Source: Ailurus styani
Taxonomy: Eukaryota; Chordata; Mammalia; Carnivora; Ailuridae
Length of the DNA: 64,000 nucleotides
NCBI GenBank assembly: GCA_002007465.1
Contig: LNAC01000230.1
Location: forward strand, 1,762,896-1,826,895
Direction of reading: 5' to 3'
Shown here: piece after piece, positions 11,476 through 23,992 of the stretch
Position numbering within the stretch: position 1 is the stretch's first letter
Layout of the letters: each line of letters starts with the position of its first letter
Notes under the pieces: model-generated
The model's input: the letters and a program-made list of their open reading frames with translations, nothing else
The model's database searches: none
What the model was told of the DNA's origin: nothing
Made by a program: the position numbers and the translations under genes

Positions 11476-11757
11476 TGCCCACTGAAGTCTCTTGTACCTC
11501 ACCAGCTTAGTCATCTCTGTGACCATCCATCATGACTCACCTGCTACAGTCTCAGCTAGTACCTTGTACATCAACTAAACCATTGATTATTTTTAGTACT
11601 CCTTTCCACTCTCAAAAGTATCCCTTTTTGGACAATAATTTATATCATCACTCTATCTGTGAGTCATTTAAAAATGTAAGCTTTGTACTTTGGTACACAG
11701 CTCTAGCTAATTACATATCTCTAGCTACCGTACTTAAAATTACAGAGCTTTGTTCCT

Positions 11758-11816
11758 AAAGGAAGGAAGGAAGAGAAAGAGAGTGGAAGGGAGGGAGGGT
11801 GGGAGGGAGGGGGGTT
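11758..11816 (+). repeat. GGAA/GGGA purine tract with G-quadruplex motif
   Basis: (GGAA)n-like DNA passes into GGGA repeats. From 11789 to 11814 there are six runs of at least three G separated by single bases, a strong canonical G-quadruplex pattern on the plus strand. Confidence 0.85.
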
Positions 11817-14800
11817 AAAACCAGTGAGATAAAAAGCAACAAGTCTGAGTAAGGGAAGCATAAAGTTGAGTTTCACTGATTTGGCTAAAGAGTATGAGAA
11901 CTCCCCTTGCTGAAATCAGTGAGGGTTTTTTGTTTTTTTTGTTTGTTTGTTTTGGAATAATTACACAGGAAATTCTCCTATATAATTTAGCTCCCATGGG
12001 GCCATTTTAGACCTCTGTTGCATAGCTAGAGACAGTTATTTATATTCTGCTTAATGGGCACTGACGCTGCTGCTTAAGTGTGACTCATTCCTTTTTATCA
12101 TCAGACATTATTTACATACAGCATAGGTCAAGGCACAAAAGTTAAATTGAGAGAAAAAAAGTCTAATTCTGAAAACTAGCCATGTTGAAGTCACAAAAAT
12201 CAACATAGCTGCTCATGTAGGCCGAAATCTGCCCTCAGGTGTCCACAAACGATTCCCATCTGACTAATCACAGAGTTTGAGGTGCTAGCTTAAACTTGTC
12301 CTGAGAATTTCAGGCTTAAATAACTTTGTTAATATTGAGGCTACTTAAAAGAAATCCTTCAACAAGTACCAAGCACTTAGTTAAAATGTGTCTTTTGTAA
12401 AAGTTTTAGTTAAAAACCAAATAAGGAAAAGAGATTTTGTTGGAAATAGCGATGAAAGATCCCGAACCTCCTTTTCTGGGATTAAAAAAAGTCGAGGGCA
12501 AGCGATTGTAAAGACCCAAAGCCATATCTAAACGGAGGAAATAATCCCAAATTTCAACAAACGTTTGTGTCATTTGGATAAAATCCTATTGAACTTTCAC
12601 CGGAATCTAAATATTTCGATTGGTCTTTTTTCAAGCTAGAAACAGATATTAAGTGTATCTGATGGGCTTTGTCACATAAAAATATTTAGACACTTCTGGT
12701 GAAGAGGTACTTTGCAGACAGGTCTTGTCTCAAAACTATTTACCATTCTAGCCAGATGAATATACTTTTTTTTTTTAATTCCAAAGCCATCTGAGAAACA
12801 AAATACTGTTAATATATAAACAGAAATGAATTTGGATCTCGATCTGGTTGACTCATGCTAAGTATACAGATATACAGATGTGTCTGGAAAGCTGTGGCCG
12901 TGATTTACATAAGCCCTGTAGGAAATTGGGGATGGGTAGTGGGCATGCGGGTAAAGGAGATAAAAAGAGACCTCAGACCAGATCTTCCTAGCTTGACTTT
13001 GAATTGATCTTGCTGCCTGTGGCCCGGCTCAGGTTTTGGTAGACCATTTCCCTTGTAACTGGACTCCTGCCTACTTGGTATGTGCCTGACTGACAGTTTA
13101 GCCCTCATCCTCATCCCCCAGCTCCCGCCAGCCAAATAACTGAACCTATTGTCTCTGAATATTTGAGCCTCCGCTTTCTTCAAACAATCCATCTTTAGGA
13201 CACCAAAGAGAAAATAGCTCAGGGTGGCCAAAATACGCAGTAAACACAAAGTCTTCTGGCTGCCTATGAGCCTCTCTCTAGCTCAGCAGGCTCATATTAT
13301 TTGACTCTAGGAATTATGTGCCAGACAAGCCAGGGAACCACCCTGGCCAGTGCCCAGACTCTCTGGGTAGATATTTATCTACCTTTGTAAGTCCTGATAC
13401 CATTGTCAAAGCCACTTGCTTAATTTAAGACTTATCTCCAGCTACAAGCTAAGATATTACCAGCCCCCACTCTGAGGTTCAGTGAAGGGAAGGAAGAGCC
13501 TCCTGAGAAGGGTTCTATGCTGAATATTTTACCTGAGAAACTCTCTTTCAGAGAATTCACTTGTCAACTTAAATGGCAGGGTAGGAGCTCCTTGACAGAG
13601 CTTTTGACTTTATGAAACTTGCCCCATGGGCTAAACCTGTTTAAGTTCAAGGTTTTCTCATTCTTGGCACAACCAGCAGCTACTTCTTCTGGCCCCTAAT
13701 ACCAATCCTATAAAAGAGAGATTTTTATCTCTGTAGGATCTCCCAGTAGCTGCATAGCAATGTCTCTGTTAGAGCAAAGAATGTTCAAGAAACAAGAGCT
13801 GTCGTAGCTCCTTAGCCAAAATGAATATCCACATCTTACTTATAAAGTTGATCACCATTCCGATAACACTGGCTGTAGCAAAGATCAATAGACCTAATTA
13901 CCCTGTCCTGTGTACTCTGAGGACTAATCTCTGGGGAAAGTATTATTGGTGGAAACGCTGTATGCGGCATTAAGTATTAATGACACTCTCAGGTTTTCTG
14001 AAAGGATAGGTAAAGTCAGGAAATAAAAAAAAAACAAAAACAAAAACAAAACTTTGATTCTCTGGCCAGCATTAGAAAACCAGCCTGCCCGTGAATGTCA
14101 ATATCATGTCAATAACTCTGGCGTGGAATGAAAGAAGTGTGGTGCACAACCACCCATTAAATGGAAGAACACCAGGTGATGTTCCTGATGAGTCTCCATA
14201 ATTAATTAGGGAAGGTTTGGAGCTAGCGGTGCACGGAGTCCCCACCGGCAGACAGCCCACTGGTTAGTTAAAATTCCAGAGGACATGCCATTGGTTTTTT
14301 TCTTCCTACTCTGCTCACTAGAATAGCCGGGGGTAGAAACTTGCAAACTCATGTCAACCCAGATCTGGGCACTTGGTAGAAACGGTGGATAGGCAGCATT
14401 AGGATGTCACTCCACGATGCCCAGGCTTCTGCAGCACGAATGGCCCGAGCCAGACAAAAGCGACTCCCGAGCTCCAGGAGGGGAAGCAAGCGCCCAGATG
14501 TCAGAAACGTAAGGGAGCCTAATGTGCCCTTGTGTCGGGGGATGCTGAAGAAACATCTGCAGCATGGCCTCTTGCAGGCTGTTAGGGCACACAGTGAGGC
14601 TCAGAGCATGGAGAACAGACAGCTGTGCTTCTAGGGGACACGTTCGGATGTAGAGGTCACTGGAGAAATATGTCAGTTGGCGCGGCGAGTTACCCCATGC
14701 TAAGAGAAACCAGATCCAGTTTTTGGCTGGTTACCCAGGACGCTCCGGGATACCTCCTCTATAATATGATTTTCAACCCACATCCTCCTTCAGCAGAGGG

Positions 14801-15895
14801 AGTATTTGTTTACTTAGTTTTCCCTCTTCTCTGAAGCACACATACTTTGTGGGGCTCCTTGTCAGAAACAGCTCCCTACCCTGGAATGAAATCTGCTGGT
14901 GTGGTTTCGTAAACTGAGGCTTGTCTGCTCACTAGGAGAGACAAACAGTTTCAATTAAGGACAGCACGTTAGCTTTGTCTGAGATGCTGCATTCTGTCAA
15001 AGCCCAAGCAAGCCAGGGGCAAAGGCAGAGGGGGACGCTGGGGAAGGTCTTTGGAGCAGATTCTTCATGTCCCCAGAGTCCCAGAGGCCTGGGAGATCGG
15101 GGGACTTACAGAGCTCACCGAGCCCAGCACACTTATCCCACCACGTATTTCTGGGAATGAGGCGCCTGCGGAAGGAAGAGGCTCTCTCTGAGCCACCCAG
15201 CTTGGCATCGGATTCCAAGTCTCCAAATACCCGAGTTCACAAAAAGTAAGTCCCGGCAGCAAGTTTTTAATAACTTCTGCCTGCAGACTTGGAGAGTTTG
15301 ATCAAACAACCAAACGAAGCAACAAATATCCTACATAAGTACACGGTAACGAGAAACTGTTACAAGTCGTGGAACAGAGAGTAAGGGCCAGAGCTGATCC
15401 CTCCCTGGCCACGAGGTGCCTGGATTGGACTCAAAAAGAAACAAACACGAAAAAATGAAATGAGCAGTGAATAAGCAGTAAACAAGTGAACTGCTTCCTA
15501 TTTTGCAGCATGAGAAGCCCATGAGTAAGGCACAAACCATGCAGAGCCCCGTATTTGAAGGTACTGATCGTACAGCGTGGACAAATCGAAAGTACGAGAG
15601 AAAGGAGAAAATGGTGAGAACCGCGGGGACCACCACAGTCAGGGAAAGTACAGGAGCTGGGGCCGGAAGGAAGGCTGAAGTGATAGGGTTAGACACCCTA
15701 GGAGAAGGTAGGAGTGAGGTATGCATTGTAAGAGCACATTTAGGAGGTTGTCTTGAGGGGGGTAAGGTAAGGTTGGAGAGGTGACGGTCGGAACCAGTTT
15801 CTGATGGGCCTGAAAAGTCAGACCGAAGATGTTATGTGCGGTGAGGTAAGCATTAGGGAGATATTTTTTGCTCTTCAGTGAGAAACAGTAACTCT
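11817..15895. other. Long unique stretch, repeat-poor
   Basis: There is no recognisable SINE, LINE or MIR over about 4 kb. Minor simple tracts occur: a GTTT-like stretch at about 11926-11954, a T-run at 12766-12775 and (CAAAA)n at about 14028-14052. Open frames up to 131 codons at 14400-15780 overlap on opposite strands and show no domain. The part at 12050-12700 is AT-rich but keeps several CpGs and could be conserved non-coding DNA; that is inference. Confidence 0.45.
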
Positions 15896-15899
15896 CTTC

Positions 15900-16028
15900 T
15901 GAAAGCTTACAACGTGTAAGTGCTTGGCCCAGTTCCTTCCGTGGATTATCTTGTTGAGTCTTTGCAACAAGCCTAGCAGGTAGTACTAACATCACCTTAT
16001 TTTCAGATGGGCAAAATGAGGATCAGAA
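15900..16028 (-). repeat. MIR element, left half (split by a Can-SINE)
   Basis: In antisense MIR order: a CAACGTGTAAGTGCTTGGCC block, GGATTATCTTGTTGAGTC, TAGTACTAACATCACC and TTCAGATGGGCAAAATGAGG. It continues after the SINE at about 16146. Confidence 0.78.
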
Positions 16029-16104
16029 ATATCAGGTTGTCTGGCTGGCTCAGTCAGATCATGTGACTTGGGGTGGTAAGTTCAAGCCCCACACTGGGCA
16101 TAGA

Positions 16105-16140
<36 letters not shown>
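16029..16140 (+). mobile_element. Short Can-SINE head with (TG)n tail
   Basis: A tRNA-like head (TCTGGCTGGCTCAGTCAG, then AAGTTCAAGCCCCACACTGG) ends directly in (TG)n at 16106-16140 in place of the usual A-rich tail. It splits a MIR element. No clear TSD is visible. Confidence 0.75.
16106..16140 (+). repeat. (TG)n microsatellite
   Basis: Seventeen or so uninterrupted TG units at the 3' end of a short Can-SINE. It probably grew from the SINE tail and is expected to vary in length. Confidence 0.95.
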
Positions 16141-16143
<3 letters not shown>

Positions 16144-16145
16144 CA

Positions 16146-16245
16146 TATGGCAACTTGACTAGAGTTACATAGCAAATGAAAGGAGAAACTGGCATTGTAA
16201 CCCAGATAGGTCTGATTCTGCTGCCCATAGATACTGTGTTCTTAA
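16146..16245 (-). repeat. MIR element, right half
   Basis: This continues the element at 15900-16028. AGAGTTACATAGCAAATG, CTGGCATTGTAACCCAGA and TAGGTCTGATTCTGCTGCCC match antisense MIR past the tRNA-related part. Confidence 0.75.
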
Positions 16246-17010
16246 ATATCCTGCTGTACGTGATGAGGGTAATTTTCAAAAAAATAAGTCTGGCATCATT
16301 GTAAAACAGAGAGGGTTAGAAATCAAGGATCCTGGTTAAGAATAACTTCAGGAATCCAGACAGTAGGAGGAAAGGTCCCAAGACAAGGTGGTGAAGTAAG
16401 AACAGGGAAAGAGGAAATCCTAGAAGCAATGATGATGTACTAGATGTACGGAGGAAAGCAAAAGACGGCTTCTAGAAGAATAATGGTACTACCAAAGGGC
16501 GAGAAGAATAACTAGCTTGCAGGGAGGTGGCAAAGGTTAAATGAAGTTTTAGATATGTCGACTTTGAGGGGATAATGGCAAATAACCAATGGAAAGTTCA
16601 TGGTATGGACCTGAAGACGTATCCCTGTTTTGTTTATCGGTCCCTAATGAAATCTGCAAACCCGTTCCCCAGAAAATATACATGTGCACACATGAAATTT
16701 CACATCACATTTCAGAGGGTCAGTGACTCCCCCCAAAACCACCCACGGAAACTTTGGTACAAAGCATGAGCAATAAAGTGAGGACGAGGATGTACGTGTT
16801 GGAAAGTCATATTCATAGCGGGAATCCCATGAACTTCTCTTGGCTTCCAGGATCCTGCCCTTCCTGGTGCCCACCTTCTTTTCCGATCATTATTTCTCCA
16901 TTTCTTTGTTTGGCCCCTACTCTTTTCCCTGGCCAGTAAAACTGGGTGTTAACTAAGAATCTTCTGATTCTTGGCCCTCCTTTTTCCTCTCTACGGGCTC
17001 AGATGGTTGA
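16246..17010. other. Unique sequence, no feature seen
   Basis: No repeat or coding signal is recognisable. Overlapping open frames on both strands at 16575-16939 look like chance. Confidence 0.45.
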
Positions 17011-17014
17011 CTTT

Positions 17015-17110
17015 TATAGAGATTTTGTGAGTATTAAATGAAATAATACATGTAATTTGAACAGCACAGTCAGTCCCTGGCTTGTAAAAACTCTTAGCAT
17101 ATGGTAGCCA
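17015..17110 (+). repeat. MIR 3' fragment
   Basis: GTGAGTATTAAATGAAATA, ACATGTAATTTGAACAGC and CAGTCCCTGGCTTG follow the second half of the MIR consensus. Confidence 0.65.
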
Positions 17111-19750
17111 TGATAACAACACATCGAACTTTATGAGAACCCCGCTGCTGGGACAAGAGAGAAAAGAAGTTGGCCGAATGAGACAAAGAACAAGCTACCT
17201 AAGTGGTTTTGAGAAGCTTCCAAAAAAAAAAAAAACCCAGCAGTATTAGAGAAGAGAGGAGCAAATGACAGAAAGAGGGAGAGGGTGGTGAGTGGTGAAG
17301 AGAATAATGCTCAACACCAGTCTGGGGTGTTGGTAGTTTCATTTGCCGTGATTTATAAGATCATGTTAACCCCATCAGCATTAGAAAATTTGGAAAATAA
17401 GCCCTCCAAAAGATCTTCCCATGAGCTCAGAAAATCATTTTCAAGCTAAAAATGCAGAAGCCAGATGTCTCTCCAAAGCCAATGCATTCAGAACAACTAC
17501 TGAGGCAAACCCATCATGCAATGAAACAGTACCCACTGATCAGTTCCAGCCTGGTCTCTCCCAGTGGGACTGCCTATGCCTTTCAACATAGAAATAAGTT
17601 CTAGGATCTTACATCTGCAAAGAGATCAATCAGGTCTCTTGAGAAAAGATGGCAGGACATCTTCAAGTTTCGGGGGGGTAAGATACTCATTTCCGAAGCT
17701 ACGTTTGATGGGCCACATACCAAGAGAGGTGTATCTCTCTAAGAAATTTCCACGGCTACTTATTTAGAGCTTTTGATCTTAAAAAACAAATCCGACTCCT
17801 TCTGGGGATCAATGAAGTGAAACCAGAGCTCTACTGGTTGACTTCGAGAATGCAGGATCAAGTTCTACCAGATCTGCTTCTGAATCACTTACGAGAAGTT
17901 AGCGGGATGCCTGCGGATGGAGATGCTTGTTTCTTTTTCCCCAGTGACTGGGTATTCTCCCTAAAAAAATATGTTCATGGAGAAGGGAGGAGGTGGAGAA
18001 TTTTTGAACCATTTCTTTTTTTTTTTTTTTTTTTTTTTTTTAACCNTCAGTGAGTACAGATGCATTATTCCTAAAATTTGCATCTGCAAATTTGCATTTC
18101 AGATTTCTCAAAAATTATAATGCAAGTTAGCTGGCTTTTCATTCCTGCTTCCCCCCCCCTCCTGTGATCATCCCCAATTTCAGCCGTGATTCACTAAATA
18201 TTTTTTTCCCATTGGAAATTACAAAATGATATCCTAGCTCATTGTTTCATTTCATATTGAGCTTCATTGGGTTTTCAGACATTTACACTGTCAGCTCTCC
18301 TTCCCTTACTGTAAAATCTTTTTTATTGACAATTCAATCATGTCAAGTTTGGAACAGGAGAGGCACTGATTTGATCAGCTATCATTGGATTTACAATATA
18401 TAAATGACAGCACCATATCTGGCCCTCGTCTAAAGCAGCTGCCTTTTATCGATTTATATTCCACTAGCAAAGAAGAAAAATTGCAGCACAATGTAGTGGT
18501 ATGGTCCAAGATCAATACCAATTTTTTTCTTAATGACACAAAGGCCAAGATAAGGACAGCATAAGTCAAAGCTAGACAGATCAAATTTGTCCAATATCCC
18601 TTTCAATTACTGAAGAACATGCACAGGGATGTATAACATTAAAGCAAAGGAGAATATTATTCCAAGTGGTTTGAAATTATGACATTAAGCAAGACTGAGG
18701 AGCATCCTCCCCGAGATATGGACTTGAAATGAGCTGAGACCGGAGGACCATCTCCCCCCCACACACCTCCCACCTCCCGCCACCTTGGTCTACAAGCAGC
18801 TGGGCATCCCCGGAGTTAATCTAACTACTAAAACTCTGAGTGCTGATTGAGCTGTGTAATCTGAACAATGAGGGCTTAAACCAGGCCTCCAGTACCAAAC
18901 ACCCTGAATTCCTTAGATGTTTATTGAACAACAGGTAATGAAGAGTGAAATAGACCGCTTGCCCCCCAGAATATAACATGTGTTACAGAAAGCTAAAAAG
19001 CAAATTACCCAAACAACTTAACAAGTTCAATAGAGTGGATAGGCCACATAAACTCTGGGCAAATTGCAAAGTTATAGCTATCTCCACTATGGCAATAAAA
19101 GACTGCCCAATCCCTGTGGGAATCTGGCAAGATTCCTCATGCCAGCAAAAATGGAGCTGAGTCTAGGTCAAAACGATCCTTTCTAAAACTGGTATGCCAC
19201 AACCCCCAGGCCACATCATGGCACATTGCGATAAAGTCAGTTCATAGGAATGCTGGGCTGGAGACTGCCTTGGCGATTTTCTCTACTGATGGATTTTTTT
19301 TAACCTGCTACCAATACTGAAGGAGGCAGGGACTTCTCCTCATTAAACTATGTCCCTGTTCTTGCATCTCACCCTCATCACACTTTCCCTTCCGCTGTGC
19401 CCTCTGCAACATAACACAATCATGGTTAGGCACTTTGAATTATAACAGCTTGGGGTGGGGTTTCTTGGGGGGTTTTCTTGGTTTTTTCTTCTGTTTTGTT
19501 TTGTTTGTCAACAGAGTATAAGCTCAACACAGGTTAAGTAAATCACAGACAAACTAGAGGTGCTCAAGAAAAGCATGATGAAATCTTGAGAGGGCTTCTG
19601 TGAAATGTGTCATGAAGGGAATTCAAATATTTGATCAGTGGCATAATAGACACTGTTTGAATTCTTCCAGTCCTGAGCTTCTATGTACTAAGTACTATTT
19701 CTAAGTACTAACAACTCAAATGCCCCTATTACTAGTTTTTAAAAAATTAC
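17111..19750. other. Long unique stretch, repeat-poor, with one ambiguous base
   Basis: No transposon is recognisable. Simple tracts are an A-run near 17221-17234, a 26-T run at 18016-18041 followed by an N at 18046, and C-runs at about 18151-18159 and 18755-18760. No credible coding frame is present; the frame at 17817-18053 runs through the T-run and the N. Confidence 0.5.
18016..18046. repeat. 26-T homopolymer followed by an undetermined base
   Basis: An unbroken T-run at 18016-18041 is followed by AACC and a single N at 18046, the only ambiguous base I noticed. The N likely reflects sequencing uncertainty next to the homopolymer. Confidence 0.95.
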
Positions 19751-19756
19751 AGCAGA

Positions 19757-19855
19757 AAGAGCAGGAGTCTTAGGAATCAAACTGTTTCGGTTCCAGGCTG
19801 GACCCTACGACTTACTAGCAGCGTGAGCGTGGGCAAGTTACGTAGCCTCCATGCA
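19757..19855 (+). repeat. MIR 5' half
   Basis: AGAGCAGGAGTCTTAGGAATC, GACTTACTAGCAGCGTGAG and GTGGGCAAGTTACG follow MIR. It lies back to back with an antisense MIR to its right. Confidence 0.75.
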
Positions 19856-19869
19856 CATCGGTGGCGGGC

Positions 19870-20260
19870 ACAGTTGCAAGTGTGCTCTATATAATATTTC
19901 ATCTCATCCTCCCGGCAATCCAATCAGGATGTCATCGCCATTTTGTTAAAGATTTATTTATTTATTTGGGGGAGGAGGGGCAGAGGGAGAGAGAGTCTCA
20001 AGCTGACTCACACTGAGCATGGAGCCGGCCTCCAGGCTCGATCCCATAACCCTGAGATCATGACCCCAGCCAATACAAGAGACCAATTCTTAACCAACTG
20101 CTCTACCCAAGCGCCCCTGTCATCTCTATTTTAAAGATGAAAAAACTGGTTCAGTGAGCTTAAGGAAACTTGCTCAAGGTCATCCATAAAGAGCTGTAAA
20201 GTCTGGATTCATACCATGATCTCTGTGGTTCCAGAATCTCCTATTGCCTCTACTCCCAGT
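19870..20260 (-). repeat. MIR in antisense, split by a Can-SINE (19945-20117)
   Basis: Before the SINE the order is TCATCTCATCCTCCCGGCAA and TCATCGCCATTTTG. After it come TTTTAAAGATGAAAAAACTG, AACTTGCTCAAGGTCA and TCTGGATTCATACC, all antisense MIR. The SINE insertion is therefore later. Confidence 0.75.
19945..20117 (-). mobile_element. Can-SINE with imperfect 15-bp TSD, inside a MIR
   Basis: It starts with the reversed A-rich tail (ATTTATTTATTTATTT) and ends near the reversed head (CCCAAGCGCCCC). The flanks TGTCATCGCCATTTT (19930-19944) and TGTCATCTCTATTTT (20118-20132) differ at two sites, consistent with an old insertion. Confidence 0.88.
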
Positions 20261-21810
20261 CCTTCCAGTCCAGCCTAAGCCTGAGCTGTTTTCCCCACCA
20301 TCTCTTGGGTCGCTGAGCAATCGAGTCTGGGCCACACAGCTAACCACAACAGAACCATATAATCTCATCTACAGTGTCAGCAGCCAGTGACAACTTAGAT
20401 GCCTGCTCAGGAAATGCTTAGAAATAGAACATGGAAACCTCACTTCTTCGGGCCATGTTTGTTACCAGTGTAATTGCGATACTATATGTAACTAAAGAGA
20501 AGTGAGTGTCCCCGTTCTAAGGATAAAAGGAGACATGGTAACCAGAATGTAAAGGGCAGCATAAGACATAGATTTTCTACAGTCGGTTTTGACTTCATTT
20601 TCCAGTAGTGCTGCTGATGCATTTTTTCTTGCAAATTAGTGCAATATTTACTGATCATGACATCAGGCGATACAGTTGAGCTGTGGGTAATGGAAGCAGG
20701 CAGTTCAACCTGGTGTGAAGGAACCAGAAAGAGAACACCTTGTTTTCCATAAAACATCATGCTAGCACTTTGAATGATAGTAAACCTGGGGTCACCAGAT
20801 GGGTTGCGGGACCAGGTCTGTGAAGATCATAGGAGTCGGCAGCACTGTTCGGAAGTCAGGAAGCCGAAGAGGCAAGACAGAGATAAAGAAATATACGGAC
20901 ATCAGAAGTCAGAGCAGGCAGTGGGGTCATGAGTTTGGGTGGAGTGAGTGGGGGAAAAGTCCATACAAGAAATCATTAATTAGGGCACCTAGCTTGAACC
21001 CGATACTCTCCCATGCTCTCTCTCATAGAAAGAATATCCCAGCTGTCCTTGGCTAGCAGCAAAGAGCGTAACGATATCTGGCTGGCAAGGGCTTTTGAGT
21101 ACTGGGCAGCCTGCAGAGAGCTGAGCACAAAAGACAGAGGGACAGCTAGTGGGCAGGTGGGAGACAGCCGCCACATGATTATACGTTCTGGCTCTGGGGT
21201 CTCAAATGGACTGCTCAAAGTTATGACTGAGAAAATTGTAGGCCAGAAAGCCCAATAGCCAACACGTAGTAAGACCTCAACGCATTTTGTCAACTCCTGC
21301 AAAAAGGAACATGGCTGCGAACCAAAGGATCAAAGTTTTTGAGCACCTACAAAGTGATCTTTCCAGCCACCCACCTCTATAGCAACATTTTTGACAAGAA
21401 TAATTTTTTAACACATAATAATTAAAAATGAAGATGAGTTCATGACCAAGGGTAACCTCCAAACAGCTTATTTTGGAAATAGAAACGTATACTAATTATC
21501 ACCAGCTAGCAATGTGTATGCTCCGTTGACTAATAAGCTCTGTGACTTCCTAAGAAGGACAAAAGAGTTCTGGTAAAGGCTGTAGGCAAGTATTCGTATT
21601 TTGAATACCTGTATAATCCTGGTGCATTCTTAAGGGGCTCAAATAAGTGAAGAGCAACAATATTACAATCTTTATGCAGTCAATTTTGTCTATCATTTGG
21701 GGTTAGTAGCACATGGAGGATAGTTCTGTTCAAACTGTGGCAGAATGGACAGTTATCTCTCTGTTGAAGCATTTCCTTCCTGTTGTCCAGATTATAAACT
21801 TGATAAAGGC
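20261..21810. other. Unique sequence, no feature seen
   Basis: No transposon or coding signal is recognisable. Several open frames of 80-108 codons at 20799-21302 overlap each other on both strands and lack domains. Confidence 0.45.
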
Positions 21811-21814
21811 AATA

Positions 21815-21985
21815 TGGGCCTACTGAGATACACATACTTTAGAGTCAGAAGACCTAAGACCAAGGCCTAGTTTTGCCACTTGCTGGCTGAGCAAACTCTC
21901 TGCGTCTCAGATCCCCCACCTACATAACAAAGGTAATAATATCTACCCCTGCCCGTGGAGGTATTATTCATCATTATATCCATTG
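21815..21985 (+). repeat. MIR element
   Basis: TTTAGAGTCAGAAGACCTAAG, TTTTGCCACTTGCTGGCTG, GCGTCTCAGATCC and AAGGTAATAATATCTACC follow MIR, with losses in the 3' part. Confidence 0.75.
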
Positions 21986-22269
21986 TGGACCTGAAAATTG
22001 TGCCAGATGAATAATGATCACAGGCCCAGAAACAGTTATGGCTTGGGGATGGATATTTCAAGAACACATGGTGTTTTTGGCCCTAGAATTTTGTGTTTCA
22101 AAAAAAGATGCTCATATTAAAAAACAAATATTATAATAATTGTATAATGGTCAATCACACTCAAAATCATTCTGCTGAAATAGACTGCTTTGGCCTGAGT
22201 TAAGCTTCATCTTTGGATTGGCATCACTTGACCCCGCAAACACGTAACACGTAACTGCTTAACAGCTGG

Positions 22270-22420
22270 AGTTTCCTTTCAAGGTGATGAAAATATTTTA
22301 GAAGTAGACTGCGATGGTGGGTGTACAACACTGTAAATGTATTAATTGTCACTGAATTACTCACTTTAAAATGGTTAATTTTATGGTATTTGAATTTCAC
22401 CTCAATTTAAAAAATGAAGG
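22270..22420 (+). mobile_element. LINE-1 3' end fragment (L1M-type)
   Basis: TGATGAAAATATTTTAGAAG, ACAACACTGTAAATGTATTA, CACTTTAAAATGGTTAATTT and TGAATTTCACCTCAATTTAA form the familiar 3' terminus of L1M elements, ending in a short A-rich tail. Confidence 0.82.
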
Positions 22421-23643
22421 AGAAATTAAAGACCTTCTCAGATAAAACAAAAACAGGGAATTCATCACTAGCAGAAGAGCACTACAAGAAATACTAAAGG
22501 ATATCCCTGAGGGCAAAATGAAAGGATACTACACAGTGATTCCGACCTAATAAAGAAATAAAGAAAACCATTAGAGGTAACTACACAGGCAAATATAAGT
22601 AAAACAGAGTATAAATGTATTTTGTTTGCTTATAATTCTTCTTTTCTTCTACCTAACAAAAGCAAAATTATAAATCTGTGTTTATGGAAACACAATGGAT
22701 AAATATGTAACTTGTAACAATAACAACATAAAGGAGAGAGAGAAACAGATGAAAGTTTTTGTATATTATTTTAATTGGAACTAGATTGTCATAAATTAAG
22801 AGGTTACCAGAAGTCCCAAGGACAAGCACTAAGACAATATCTAAAAAATATATAGCAAAAAAATGACAAGGGAATTAATGGCACAGTAAAATATATCTAT
22901 TTAAAACAAATGAAGGAAAAATGAAAAATAGTGGAACAAGAGAAAACATAAGTCATAAAAACAAATAGTAAAATGACCAATGTAAATCCTACCTTATCAG
23001 TAATCTCATCAAAGGGAATTTATTAAGCCTTCTAATTAAAAGGCAGACACTGATGGGCTAGGTATAAAAACATGATGCAACTATATATTGTCTACATGAG
23101 GTACACTTTAGATTTAATTTTCAAGAAATATGTTGAAAGTAAAAGGATGGAAAAAGATGTAGATATAACACATACACAGTAACAAAAAGAGAGCTGGAGT
23201 GGCTATACTAATATCAGACCAAAATAGTTACTAGAGACAAAGTACATTTTATAACAGTAAAGGGTTAATCAATCAAGAAGATACAATTATAAACATATCT
23301 GAATCTAAAAACAAAGCCCCAAAATACATGGAGGAAAAAAGTGACAGAATTAAAGAAAGAAGTAGATAATTCAACAACAATAGTTAGACTTCAATACATC
23401 ACTTTTTATAATGTATATAATACAACTAGATAGCACAGCAGCAAGGAAAAAGAAGACATGGATGACGCTGTAAACCAACTAGACCTAACGAACATCTATA
23501 GAATGCTCCTTCCAGAACCAGCAGAATACAAATTCTTCTCAAGTATTCATGGAACATTCTCTAGGATGGATAAAAAATTAGATCATAAAAGAGTTAGAAA
23601 TTTTAAAAATTTAAAAGAACTGAAGTGATACAAAGGATATTCT

Positions 23644-23848
23644 TTTTTTTAAGATTTTATTTATTTATTTGACACAGAGAGAGAGAGAGAGAGAGATCAC
23701 AAGTAGGCAGAGAGGCAGGCAGAGAGAGAGGAGGAAGCAGGCTCCCTGCTGAGCAGAGAGCCCGATGCAGGCCTCGATCCCAGGACCCTGAGATCATGAC
23801 CTGAGCCGAAGGCAGAGGCTTTAACCCACTGAGCCACACAGGCGCCCT
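23644..23848 (-). mobile_element. Can-SINE (young mustelid-type) with 14-bp TSD
   Basis: Reversed tail at left, then AGATCACAAGTAGGCAGAGA and GAAGCAGGCTCCCTGCTGAG, with the reversed head CACTGAGCCACACAGGCGCC at right. ACAAAGGATATTCT is perfect at 23630-23643 and 23849-23862. The insertion split the ORF2-like sequence of the L1. Confidence 0.94.
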
Positions 23849-23992
23849 ACAAAGGATATTCTGACCATAATGGAGTGAAATTAGAAATCAATAAGAGAAG
23901 GAAATTGGGATAATCCACAAATATATAAAAATTAAAAGTAAAAGGATAGAAAATAACATCCCATGCAAACACTAATCAAAAGAAAACTGGAG

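Noticed and set aside
14400..15784. Several open frames of 60-131 codons on both strands as a gene
   Set aside because: They overlap on opposite strands, show no recognisable domain, and are of lengths expected by chance in less AT-rich DNA.
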